This document shows positions 35,346-43,607 of a stretch of DNA of 64,000 nt, piece by piece. The position numbers were made by a program, and so were the translations under genes. Source of the stretch: Syntrophobacter fumaroxidans MPOB. GTDB lineage: Bacteria; Desulfobacterota; Syntrophobacteria; Syntrophobacterales; Syntrophobacteraceae. Positions within the stretch are counted from its first letter, which is position 1; each line of letters starts with the position of its first letter. Under the pieces are notes generated by a model that ran no database searches, was not told the origin of the DNA, and was given only the letters and a program-made list of their open reading frames with translations. Where the stretch lies: positions 620,001 through 684,000 of the forward strand of contig NC_008554.1 in the NCBI RefSeq assembly GCF_000014965.1, in the 5' to 3' direction.

Positions 35346-36011
35346 TCAGTGCAGCAACTTACCTATCCGGTTCCAGCGGATGTAGCTTTCTGAGGATGAG
35401 AGTGAGAGTTCGCCATCCTGGTTCCAGGAGCAATAGATGATAAAGGCCTCTCCCCTCAGGGCATCGAGCTTGACGAACTTCCAGAACCGGCTGTCGTAGC
35501 TTTCGTCGCGGTTGTCGCCCATGACGAACAGGCTGTCGGGGGGAACGGCCACGGGGCCCATGTTGTCCCTGGGGCTCACACCGGCAGGTTGGATCTTTGG
35601 GTCGGTGAAGACGGTGTAAGGTTCATCAAGCGGCTGATCGTTGACATAGACCTTTTTATCGATGATTTTGACGGTGTCGCCGGGTTCGCCGATGACCCTC
35701 TTGATGAAGTCCTTGGATGGGTCGACGGGATATTGAAACACGATGATGTCACGGCGTTTCGGGTTGCTGAAATGGAGGATCTCCTTGTTGAGGATCGGGA
35801 GCCTGATGCCGTAAACGAACTTGTTGACCAGAATGTGATCGCCGATAAGAAGGGTGGTTTTCATGGAGCCGGAGGGGATCTTGAACGCCTGCACGACGAA
35901 CGCTCGGATGAACAAGGCCAGCAGGATCGCAATGCCGATGGCTTCGGTGTACTCCCGAAGAAGGCTCTTGGTTCTCTTGGAACCGGTGTTTTTCTCGGGC
36001 GGGTTTCGCAA
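35346..36011 (-). CDS. lepB: Signal peptidase I
   Basis: A 221-residue protein with one N-terminal membrane segment (residues ~20-45). The catalytic serine is in IPSGSMKTTL, just after the membrane span, and the general-base lysine is in DFIKRVIGEPGDTV. The family box MGDNRDESYDSRFW is complete. The enzyme removes signal peptides from exported proteins at the outer face of the inner membrane. It diverges from pilM across a 149-base gap. The proteome of this window includes many exported proteins, but no specific link is implied. Confidence 0.95.
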   Translation of the reverse strand: MRNPPEKNTGSKRTKSLLREYTEAIGIAILLALFIRAFVVQAFKIPSGSMKTTLLIGDHILVNKFVYGIRLPILNKEILHFSNPKRRDIIVFQYPVDPSKDFIKRVIGEPGDTVKIIDKKVYVNDQPLDEPYTVFTDPKIQPAGVSPRDNMGPVAVPPDSLFVMGDNRDESYDSRFWKFVKLDALRGEAFIIYCSWNQDGELSLSSSESYIRWNRIGKLLH

Positions 36012-36160
36012 GTTGGGCTCCTCTCGTGATCAAGAAGAAATGCTGGTCGACAATTTTTTAAAATAACAACTTTATTGCATGGTTTCAACCGGCGATGGTA
36101 AAGTCGAAATAGCGGCAGATGTCAATCAAAAACCTTAAATGATTTTTACGGGTCGCCTTT

Positions 36161-37213
36161 ATGTTTGCAAAAAAAGAGAATCTACTGGGCTTGGACATTG
36201 GCTCCCACTCCGTCAAGTTGACACAGTTGAAAGCCAAGGAGGGCAGGCTCACTCTGGCGAACGTCGGGCTAGTCCCGGTTCCGCGTGAGGCGTTCAACGA
36301 GGGCAGAGTGAACAAACCTGACCTTGTGTCCAACTGCATCAAGCATCTGACCTCTCACTTGAAGGTCAAAGAGAGGACCGTGGCGACGGCGGTATCCGGA
36401 TATGAGGTGATGATCAAGAAAATCGAGCTGCCCACCATGACGGAGGAGGAACTCGACAGTCGCATGCATGCGGAGCTCGGTCAGTACATTCCCTACAACA
36501 TCGAGGAGGTGGATGTCGACTACCAGGTGCTGGATGTCGCCAAGGACCGTCCGAATTACATGGGCGTGCTGCTGGTCGCGGCCAAGAAGGAATCCATCGG
36601 CGACTGCGTGGGAATCGTCAGGGCCGCGGGGCTGGACACGGACGTGGTGGATGTTGATTTCTTCGCCTTGAGCAATGCTTTTGAAGCGACATACGGCAGT
36701 TTCGAAGGGAATATTGCTCTTATTGACATAGGTTCTGCCAAAGCCATTATGAATATTGCTTCCAACGGGGTTCCCGTATTCACAAGGGGTATATCTATCG
36801 GGGGAAGCCAGATTACCGAGAGCATCCGGGATTACTTCAAGGTGAGCTATGAAGAGGCGGAGCGGTTGAAGCTGGGGGAAATCTCGGTGAATTTTCCGGT
36901 AAAGGAAATTGAGGGGCTGTTCGTCTCGACGGTCAGGAACTGGGTGAGCGAGTGCAAACGGGCAATAGATTTCTACTACAGCAATTATCCGGACAAGACC
37001 ATTCAGAGGATTTTCCTCAGCGGGGGATCCTGCCGTATTCCGGGACTGGACCGCGTGTTTCAGGAGAACATGGGAGTGGCGGTGGAAATATTCAACCCAT
37101 TCAAACGGGTGGACTGTGACCCGAAGTTGTTTGATCCGGAGTATATTGAGTTTATTGGCCCGCAGATGGCAATATCACTTGGATTGGCGCTAAGAAAGAC
37201 AAAAGAGAAATGA
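36161..37213 (+). CDS. pilM: Type IV pilus assembly ATPase-like protein PilM
   Basis: A 350-residue actin/FtsA-fold protein. It starts LLGLDIGSHSVKLTQL (phosphate-1 motif), has GNIALIDIGSAKAIMNI in the second lobe and IQRIFLSGGSCRIPGLDR as the adenosine motif. PilM binds the N-terminus of PilN on the cytoplasmic side and couples the alignment subcomplex to the pilus motors. Its stop overlaps the pilN start (ATGA at 37210), so translation is coupled. The order pilM-N-O-Q is standard, except that pilP is missing. Confidence 0.93.
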   Translation: MFAKKENLLGLDIGSHSVKLTQLKAKEGRLTLANVGLVPVPREAFNEGRVNKPDLVSNCIKHLTSHLKVKERTVATAVSGYEVMIKKIELPTMTEEELDSRMHAELGQYIPYNIEEVDVDYQVLDVAKDRPNYMGVLLVAAKKESIGDCVGIVRAAGLDTDVVDVDFFALSNAFEATYGSFEGNIALIDIGSAKAIMNIASNGVPVFTRGISIGGSQITESIRDYFKVSYEEAERLKLGEISVNFPVKEIEGLFVSTVRNWVSECKRAIDFYYSNYPDKTIQRIFLSGGSCRIPGLDRVFQENMGVAVEIFNPFKRVDCDPKLFDPEYIEFIGPQMAISLGLALRKTKEK

Positions 37214-37797
37214 TCCAAATAAACTTACTTCCGGTTCGTGCGAAGAAGAAGAGGGAAACAGCAAGGCAGTTCGTTTCCATCTACTTTCTGTCTATCATCC
37301 TGATGGCCATCGCCCTTGGCGCCGCCTGGTTCCTGAAGGATCGCGAGATTCAGGACAAGAAGGCCGAGCTCTCTCGCCTTCAGCAGGAGGTCGCCAAGTA
37401 CGCCAAGTTTGAGGAGATGCTGAAGGATTTGACCAAGAAGAAGGAACTGGTCGACAAGAAGCGCACGATCATCAGGGATCTGCAGCAAGACCGCGACACG
37501 ATTGTGCGCGTCCTGGCACTCCTCAGCGTCCAACTCCCTCCCGAGAGAATGTGGTTCGATCGGTTGAGCCAGGTCGGGACCACGATCACTCTGGACGGCA
37601 CCGCGATGAGCAATGAGGCGCTCGTGGAATTCATGAGAAATCTGGAGTCGTCTCCCTATATCGAGAAAGGGAGCGTGAACCTCATCCATTCGCGGCAAAC
37701 GGTTATTGCGCAGAAGAAGCTGAGGGAATTTCAACTGAGTTATCGTTTCTTTCCTTTTTCAGAAGTCAAAAAGAGGTTGGCGACAAAACCGTCATGA
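37210..37797 (+). CDS. pilN: Type IV pilus assembly protein PilN
   Basis: A 195-residue bitopic inner-membrane protein. It begins IQINLLPVRAKKK, the conserved PilM-binding INLLP peptide, followed by one membrane helix (residues ~20-40), a coiled coil and a periplasmic domain. PilN pairs with PilO and links PilM to the secretin. The gene overlaps both pilM and pilO by 4 bases. Confidence 0.93.
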   Translation: MIQINLLPVRAKKKRETARQFVSIYFLSIILMAIALGAAWFLKDREIQDKKAELSRLQQEVAKYAKFEEMLKDLTKKKELVDKKRTIIRDLQQDRDTIVRVLALLSVQLPPERMWFDRLSQVGTTITLDGTAMSNEALVEFMRNLESSPYIEKGSVNLIHSRQTVIAQKKLREFQLSYRFFPFSEVKKRLATKPS

Positions 37798-38423
37798 AAA
37801 AGAGCCTTATACCGACCGGTGCATTTACGGAGAAGTTGGCAGGCCTTCCGCTCGCTCAAAAGGCGTTGCTCTTCTTGATCACCCTCGCGATCCTCGGAGC
37901 CGGTTTCTACTACCTCGTCTATGAGGACCAGGAAAAGGAGCTGGCGAAAGTGACCGCAAGTGTGGCCGAGCAGCAGAAGAAGCTGGCGTCGCTCAAGGAG
38001 GCCGCCGCTCGAGTGGACAAGCTCCAGAAGGAGCTCGCCGCCTCGGAAGCGGATTTCAACAGTCTTCTCGCCTTGCTTCCGGACCAGAAGGAGATTCCGG
38101 GCTTGCTCGAAAGCGTTTCCCAACTCGGTGCAAAAGTGGGTCTGGAAAATGTTTTGTTCCAACCTCAACCGGAACAGCCGAAGGAATTCTATTCGGTCAT
38201 CCCCATCCGGCTGGATTTGTTGGGATCGTTCAACGATCTGGAAGTCTTCCTGGACAACGTCAGCAAGCTCAACCGGATTCTGAAGGTGGAGACTCTGACC
38301 CTGAATCGGGTGAAGGATAAGGGAAGCGGAAGCGGCCTGCAGGTGGGATGTACGATCGTCACGTACAGGTTCGTGGACAGGCCCGTGCAGAAGGATGCAA
38401 AGAAGGACCAGAAGAAGAAATGA
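37794..38423 (+). CDS. pilO: Type IV pilus assembly protein PilO
   Basis: A 209-residue protein with a membrane helix at about residues 22-40, a coiled coil (~45-85) and a ferredoxin-like periplasmic domain (LESVSQLGAKVGLENVLFQP). It heterodimerises with PilN. It is followed directly by pilQ; the usual pilP lipoprotein gene between pilO and pilQ is absent, so another protein may do that job or the secretin may dock directly. Confidence 0.92.
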   Translation: MKKSLIPTGAFTEKLAGLPLAQKALLFLITLAILGAGFYYLVYEDQEKELAKVTASVAEQQKKLASLKEAAARVDKLQKELAASEADFNSLLALLPDQKEIPGLLESVSQLGAKVGLENVLFQPQPEQPKEFYSVIPIRLDLLGSFNDLEVFLDNVSKLNRILKVETLTLNRVKDKGSGSGLQVGCTIVTYRFVDRPVQKDAKKDQKKK

Positions 38424-38508
38424 TTCCGGTAATCGTCATGCCGATCGAGAAGGACCGAACATGGATTGGCTGTTGAAGGAAGAAAGAGTTGGGATAAGAG
38501 GGGGGCAC

Positions 38509-40419
38509 ATGCATTACGTCGGTTTTCGAAAAATGAGCTGTTTCGCTTTTGTATTGGTGTTTGCCTTGTGCTGGGCTTGTGCGATTCCCGGCTCCGTCGA
38601 AGGCGGATCCAGCCCGAAAGCCGGTGTTGCGAGCCCGAGCCCTGCGGCAGCCACGCCGACGGCCGAATCTGCAACGGCGGGAAAAGGCGCGAAGTTGTTG
38701 AGTGTCGCTATGGACGAATCCGGGTTGGAGACGGTGCTCAGGATAGCGGGCAGCGGCCCCTTGAAGGATTATCAATTCCGGCGCCTGGGCGAAGACAGAT
38801 TCGTGCTGGAAATCGGGGATGTGACCGCCAGGGCGGCCAAGCCCGCGCTGCCCGGCAAGTCGAGCAGGGTCAAGCTCAACTATGCGCGAGCGAAGGCGGG
38901 GGTCCGGATCGTCGGGAATGTCCGGCAGCCCATCAGTGATTATACCGTCGACAGTGTCGACAACGACATTGTTGTGAACCTGCGTTTCGCGGAAAAGAAG
39001 CAGGTTGCGGCGGCCGGCGCCGCTGCGGAGAAACCTGCCACGGCGGAAAAGACCAGGCCGGGCAAGGCTGCGGCGCGCCGTGGAGCCGGCGATGCCGGGG
39101 AGGAAGTCCAGGGGGCGGACCAGCAGTTCCCCGAATATTCAGCCACCAGGCCGGGGGGGGGAGCCCCCGAATTGCGTCATGCCAGGAAGCAGTACACGGG
39201 CAAACCGATCAGCCTTGATCTGCTCGACGCCGATCTGCGGAACGTCCTGCGGCTTCTGGCCGATCTGACCGGGACGAACATTGTGATCGAACCGGACGTC
39301 ACGGGCAAGGTGACCCTGAAGGTGGAACAGGTCCCATGGGATCAGGTTCTGGACATGATCATATCCATGAACGATCTGGGACAGGAGCAGGTCGGGAGCG
39401 TGATTCGCATCGCCAGGCGGAGCAAGCTCAAAAGCGAATGGGCCCAGCAGGCGGAAGCCATCAGGGCCAAGCAGGAATACCTGTTGACCAGCAAGGATCT
39501 GGGAGAGATCAATACGGCATATCTTACGGTGAACTACGCCCAGGTGACCGATGTCGCCAGCAAGATCAACGAGGCGAAGAGCGATAAGGGCAAGGTATCC
39601 GTCGACGAGCGGACGAGCCTGATCATTTACAGCGACTATCCGGGCCGTATCAACAACGCCAGGATGCTTCTGAACAGGCTTGACCGGCCCACTTCCCAGG
39701 TGCTCATCGAAGCCCGCATCATCACGTTGACTTCGGAAGTCAAACGGTCCCTCGGCATGAACCTGGGCTTCGGCGGCGATACCCCGAATCATTCGGCGAC
39801 CGTGCCGTTCACGGATTTTCTGATCAACAGCCCGCCGGCCAATCTGTTCGCTCTGAACCTTGCGCAGATGGTCGGTACGACGCTGCTGAAAGTGGACCTC
39901 ACTATTTCGGCCCTCGAAACCGCCGACGAGATTCGCATCATGGCGGCTCCGAGAGTTCTGACCATGAACAACGTCAAGGCAGTGATCTCCCAGGGTGTGC
40001 AAATTCCCTACCTGAAGGTCGGCGATACGGCATCCAACATCACGGGCACGGATTTCAAGGACGCCGTGCTCGAGCTCGCCGTGACGCCGCATATCACTCC
40101 TGACCACAAGGTGCGGATGACCATCGAGGCAAAACAGGACGAACCCTCGAGCACCGTAACCGGAGCGCAGGGGCAGCCCGGTATCGATACGAGAAAGATT
40201 TCCACGGAACTGCTGGTGGATGACGGCAACATCATTGTGATCGGCGGCATCATCCGAAATCGGGATGAAGCCAAGAAGACGGCCACGCCCGGACTCAGCG
40301 ACGTCCCCATTCTGGGCAGGCTGTTCAAATCAAACGAGGTCGATGCGCAAAGAAACGAAATTTTGATTTTCATCTGCCCGAAAATTGTGGATGTGACGAA
40401 ACCTTCTGATCGCACATAG
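38509..40419 (+). CDS. pilQ: Type IV pilus secretin PilQ with AMIN domain
   Basis: The start chosen is the ATG at 38509 (GAGGGGGG upstream), which places a signal peptide at residues 1 to about 28; in-frame starts at 38461 and 38395 would give an over-long N-terminus. About 636 residues. An AMIN peptidoglycan-binding domain lies near residues 60-155, then an Ala/Pro linker, N0/N1 domains (ISLDLLDADLRNVLRLLADL, VPWDQVLDMIISM) and a secretin domain (VLIEARIITLTSEVKRSLGM, ending TPGLSDVPILGRLFKS). The protein forms the outer-membrane pore for the pilus. It follows pilO after 85 bases. Confidence 0.92.
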   Translation: MHYVGFRKMSCFAFVLVFALCWACAIPGSVEGGSSPKAGVASPSPAAATPTAESATAGKGAKLLSVAMDESGLETVLRIAGSGPLKDYQFRRLGEDRFVLEIGDVTARAAKPALPGKSSRVKLNYARAKAGVRIVGNVRQPISDYTVDSVDNDIVVNLRFAEKKQVAAAGAAAEKPATAEKTRPGKAAARRGAGDAGEEVQGADQQFPEYSATRPGGGAPELRHARKQYTGKPISLDLLDADLRNVLRLLADLTGTNIVIEPDVTGKVTLKVEQVPWDQVLDMIISMNDLGQEQVGSVIRIARRSKLKSEWAQQAEAIRAKQEYLLTSKDLGEINTAYLTVNYAQVTDVASKINEAKSDKGKVSVDERTSLIIYSDYPGRINNARMLLNRLDRPTSQVLIEARIITLTSEVKRSLGMNLGFGGDTPNHSATVPFTDFLINSPPANLFALNLAQMVGTTLLKVDLTISALETADEIRIMAAPRVLTMNNVKAVISQGVQIPYLKVGDTASNITGTDFKDAVLELAVTPHITPDHKVRMTIEAKQDEPSSTVTGAQGQPGIDTRKISTELLVDDGNIIVIGGIIRNRDEAKKTATPGLSDVPILGRLFKSNEVDAQRNEILIFICPKIVDVTKPSDRT

Positions 40420-40489
40420 GGTTTTCTGGCTTGCAATCTGTATCTGCATATAGGAAAATGCTTCCGGTCCTGGGGGGAGAATGTTGAAT

Positions 40490-41164
40490 ATGGATTGCAA
40501 GCCAGCAACGAAAAAGTGGTTGTCCCTGCTCTTGTGCATGTCGGTTCTCTGCCTGTTCGGATGCTCCGTGCAGAAGACCGGATCCAAAATGGAATCGGCT
40601 CATGCGGAGGGAACATGGGACGGGGACTCTTCCGTCATTGAACGCGCCGGCCACGAGAAGGCCGCGCTCCGTGTCGATTACCTCACACCCGCCTCAGCGA
40701 TCAAGAGTCCCGAAATTTTCGTCTACAAGGAAAAACGGAGGCTGTACGTCATCCAATCCAATGTGCTCGTTCGTGATTACCCGATCGGCCTGGGGCCGCA
40801 TCCGAGCGGGGACAAGGATCGTGATGGCGATGGAAGGACTCCCGAAGGAGATTTCTTCATTATCGTCAAGGGTTCTTCCGAGCGGTTGAAAAAATCGCTT
40901 GCCATCAGCTATCCGGGCCGTGGGCATGCCGAGAAGGCGTATTTCTCCGGTGTGATCACCCCGTTGGAATTCCGTGACATTCTTCGCGCCGCGGACAACA
41001 GGTCCGCCCCTCCCTCGGGCACGGTGCTCGGCGGGAAGATTTTTATCCACGCCGGGGGAGCCCACAAAGACTGGACCGACGGCAGCATCGCCCTCTACGA
41101 CAGCGACATGGAGGAGCTCTTTACGGTCGCTTCGGTGGGCACGCCGGTTTCCATCCGTCCTTAA
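40490..41164 (+). CDS. L,D-transpeptidase (YkuD)-like lipoprotein with catalytic Cys replaced by Ser
   Basis: A 224-residue protein. GGGGGGAGA lies about 10 bases before the ATG at 40490, while the ATG at 40481 is too close. The leader has lipobox LFGC. The YkuD fold is recognisable: YPIGLGPHPSGDKDRDGDGRTPEG, then IFIHAGG and DWTDGSIALYDSDMEELF. In active members of this branch the last motif reads DWTxGCIAL with a catalytic Cys; here the codon is AGC (Ser), at 41092-41094. Known role: L,D-transpeptidases crosslink peptidoglycan or attach proteins to it through a Cys acyl-enzyme. A Ser form may be inactive or have altered chemistry. It follows pilQ after 70 bases. Confidence 0.8.
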   Translation: MDCKPATKKWLSLLLCMSVLCLFGCSVQKTGSKMESAHAEGTWDGDSSVIERAGHEKAALRVDYLTPASAIKSPEIFVYKEKRRLYVIQSNVLVRDYPIGLGPHPSGDKDRDGDGRTPEGDFFIIVKGSSERLKKSLAISYPGRGHAEKAYFSGVITPLEFRDILRAADNRSAPPSGTVLGGKIFIHAGGAHKDWTDGSIALYDSDMEELFTVASVGTPVSIRP

Positions 41165-41375
41165 TCCGCTATCCAGCAATTATCCCGAATTATCCCGAAT
41201 CAAGAGAAAACGAAGGGGATCGCGGGTCTTCCCGCATGTGTGCTTCTCGATGAAGTGGATGAAGTCGTCCCCCCCCAGGCGTGCCGTTTGGCTTCATTGG
41301 GAGAGTGCCGTCCGGACCCGCGGCGGCGTCCCGGTAGCCTCTTGCCGAACGGTCACCGGAATCGGCGCGCAAGGT

Positions 41376-41807
41376 TCAATCGTCGTGTTCCGGAGCGGAA
41401 TCGTGGAGCGCCCTGGAATGTGCCTCTTCGAGTCGGCGTGCCTCGAGAGCTTCCCGGACCTTCTTGATCAGGAACCGCCTTGGAAATGAGGGATTGAGAA
41501 GGTAGGCCAGGTTGGAGCGGATGAATTCCTCCCTCATTTGTTGGAGGTTTTGCTCGACGGATTCCTGCGGGACGAAGTTACGGACCTTCTCCACGGAGTA
41601 GGTTACCGTGTCGCCGAGTACTTGTGCCGCCTGCTCGGGCGTGATTTCGGGATCCTCGGCAACGAATTCCCTGACGCGAAACGGAATGGATATGCAAAGA
41701 ACGACCTGGCTGCGCCCTCCGGGGATCGGACGTGAACGATCCTCGAAATGGAGTGTCAGCCCGTTGTCCAACAGCATCTCGGGAATGGGTGCGCGCTTGC
41801 CGTCCAT
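41376..41807 (-). CDS. Hypothetical protein, 143 residues
   Basis: The ATG at 41807 has GGAGG 7 bases before it; a frame extension to 41918 has no support. Mixed alpha/beta sequence with LHFEDRSRPIPGGRSQVVLCISIPF in the first half, and a Glu/Arg-rich helical tail from about residue 60. There is no leader and no recognised domain. It converges with the L,D-transpeptidase-like gene and diverges from the por genes. Function unknown. Confidence 0.6.
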   Translation of the reverse strand: MDGKRAPIPEMLLDNGLTLHFEDRSRPIPGGRSQVVLCISIPFRVREFVAEDPEITPEQAAQVLGDTVTYSVEKVRNFVPQESVEQNLQQMREEFIRSNLAYLLNPSFPRRFLIKKVREALEARRLEEAHSRALHDSAPEHDD

Positions 41808-42071
41808 GGTGTAACCTCCGTGTGTAGCTTCAATTTGTGGGATCACGGCATGCAAATAGACCGAAAGGCCGCAGAAGTGCAAGAATAAAGTACGGCAGTG
41901 TTGACTCGCACCAGGCAAAGCGCTATTAAACTAGTGCGCTGAAACCGGCCGTCGCCCTTATCGAGTGAAACGGGCGGCATTGCGGCGGCGCGGTCGCGGT
42001 GAGGTGAAATCCGAACCCGCCGGGGTCCGGTCGTGCACGAGAGACTGGCAACACGGGAACGAGGCTTTGCA

Positions 42072-42665
42072 ATGACGAAAAAGTGCATTGAGATGAGATG
42101 GCACGGCCGCGGCGGGCAAGGTGCGGTCACTGCGGCGATGATTATGGCGGAAGCCGCCTACTACGAGGGGTACCGGGGGGTCACTGCGGCCCCTTTCTTC
42201 GGAGCGGAAAGAAGAGGCGCCCCGATCATCGCGACCACCCGGTTCGGAAGAGAGCCGATTCGCACGTTCTCACTGGTGGAACAACCTGACATCGTGGTCG
42301 TCCTGGACGAGACCCTGCTGAGGGTCGTGGACGTGAGCGCGGGCGTGGGCCCCGAGGGAATCGTGATCATCAACAGCGCAAAAGAGCCCGGTGCGATCCG
42401 GTTGAAGAATGCGGTCAACGTCGCAACGACCAACGCCACGGAATGGGCGAAGGAGGCGGGCCTCATCATATCGGGAGCGGTTATCTTCAATACCGCGATA
42501 TTGGGCGGCGTGGCCAGGGCCACGGGGCTGATCAGTCTGGAGAGCATCGAAAAGGCGTTGCGGAATCACTTCCCGGGAAAGGCCGGCGAGAGAAATGTCG
42601 AGGGTGCGCGAGCGGCCTATGCCGGGACCTCGATCCTGCAGGAATGCAAACTGGCTTGTGCGTGA
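42072..42665 (+). CDS. porC: 2-oxoacid:ferredoxin oxidoreductase, gamma subunit
   Basis: A 197-residue protein, with the ATG at 42072 chosen over the one at 42033. The family signature WHGRGGQGAVTAAMIMAEAAYYEG is near the N-terminus, and PFFGAERRGAP, with FNTAILGGVARATG later, is also typical. Gamma subunits belong to the POR/KOR/VOR family, which decarboxylates 2-oxoacids such as pyruvate to acyl-CoA with reduction of ferredoxin. The delta gene follows after 48 bases, but alpha and beta genes are not in this window, so the substrate and partners cannot be assigned. Confidence 0.88.
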   Translation: MTKKCIEMRWHGRGGQGAVTAAMIMAEAAYYEGYRGVTAAPFFGAERRGAPIIATTRFGREPIRTFSLVEQPDIVVVLDETLLRVVDVSAGVGPEGIVIINSAKEPGAIRLKNAVNVATTNATEWAKEAGLIISGAVIFNTAILGGVARATGLISLESIEKALRNHFPGKAGERNVEGARAAYAGTSILQECKLACA

Positions 42666-42713
42666 TACGTGAGCGGCTGTCGTGCAAAGAAAAGGAAGCG
42701 GAAGGAAGACTTC

Positions 42714-43010
42714 ATGAACAAGGCGAGAGAAGACAAATTCACTCAGGCACGATCCGCGCTCTGCAAGGGAGAGGCGGGCAGGACCGGCGACTGGAGGTCC
42801 GTTCGGCCCCGGATAGACCACGCGAAGTGTATTCCGTCGAAAAACCGCCGTCCGTCCTGTTTCATTTGCTGGCTGTACTGTCCGGAGGGTGTGGTGAAGC
42901 GATCCATCCCTGTTGAAATCGATCTCGACTATTGCAAGGGATGCGGAATCTGCGCCGAGGAGTGTCCGGGCAAGGCCATAGAAATGGTTGAAGAACATGA
43001 GGAGGCATGA
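42714..43010 (+). CDS. porD: 2-oxoacid:ferredoxin oxidoreductase, delta (2[4Fe-4S] ferredoxin) subunit
   Basis: A 98-residue protein, starting at the ATG at 42714 (AAGGAAG upstream); a GTG at 42669 is less likely. The second cluster motif is normal, CKGCGICAEECPGKA. The first is unusual: C-x10-CFICWLYCPEG, with an extra ~9-residue stretch before the CxxCxxxCP part where other PorD proteins have CxxCxxCxxxCP. The protein carries electrons from the alpha/beta core to soluble ferredoxin. Partner genes are absent here. Confidence 0.85.
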   Translation: MNKAREDKFTQARSALCKGEAGRTGDWRSVRPRIDHAKCIPSKNRRPSCFICWLYCPEGVVKRSIPVEIDLDYCKGCGICAEECPGKAIEMVEEHEEA

Positions 43011-43043
43011 ACGGGAGGAACCGGAAGCCTCTGGTTCGACGGA

Positions 43044-43607
43044 TTACTTCGGGGGGCGGTCCTTCTTCCCTCCGCGATGGTATCTCTCCGCCTCCGAATA
43101 GATACACCCGCAATACTGCTGCCGATAGATGCCCATCATTTTCGCCGCTTCGTGACCTTCCCTCCAGCCTTGACGAAAGTCCCGGTAGATGAAGGGGACT
43201 CCGATTCTCCGCGAGGTGTCGCGCGCAATTTCCTCGATCAGTTCATGTTTTTGGAGCTTGCTGTAGAGCAGGGTGGTGGAGAAGGCGTCAAAACCGCTTT
43301 TCCGGGCAATCCGCGCCGCCGCCTCGATTCGAACCGAATAGCAGTAGACGCACCGCTGCTGCTCGCGGAAGACGACGTTCCGCAGGAATTCCACCGGATC
43401 GTAATCGTCACGAACGATCAGCGGGAGCTCTTCCCGTTCCGATACCGTGCGCGCGGCCTCGAGTCTGCGTTCGAATTCCCGGCAGGGTTGTATGTTCGGA
43501 TTGTAGAAGAACCCGTGCACGGACCAGCCGTCCGCTCTGAGCGTTCTCAAAGGATAGATGGCGCAAGGACCGCAGCACATATGCAGCAGCAGGCGGCGCG
43601 TCGTCAT
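43044..43607 (-). CDS. queH: Epoxyqueuosine reductase QueH
   Basis: A 187-residue protein, ATG at 43607. It has LHMCCGPCAIYPL at the start and QQRCVYCYSVRIEAA and CGCIYSEAERY later; these cysteine motifs are characteristic of QueH (DUF208), the alternative, cobalamin-independent epoxyqueuosine reductase that makes tRNA queuosine. A YNPNIQP motif also fits. The gene start overlaps the mpl stop by ATGA, so the two are translated together, though no functional link is known. Confidence 0.9.
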   Translation of the reverse strand: MTTRRLLLHMCCGPCAIYPLRTLRADGWSVHGFFYNPNIQPCREFERRLEAARTVSEREELPLIVRDDYDPVEFLRNVVFREQQRCVYCYSVRIEAAARIARKSGFDAFSTTLLYSKLQKHELIEEIARDTSRRIGVPFIYRDFRQGWREGHEAAKMMGIYRQQYCGCIYSEAERYHRGGKKDRPPK

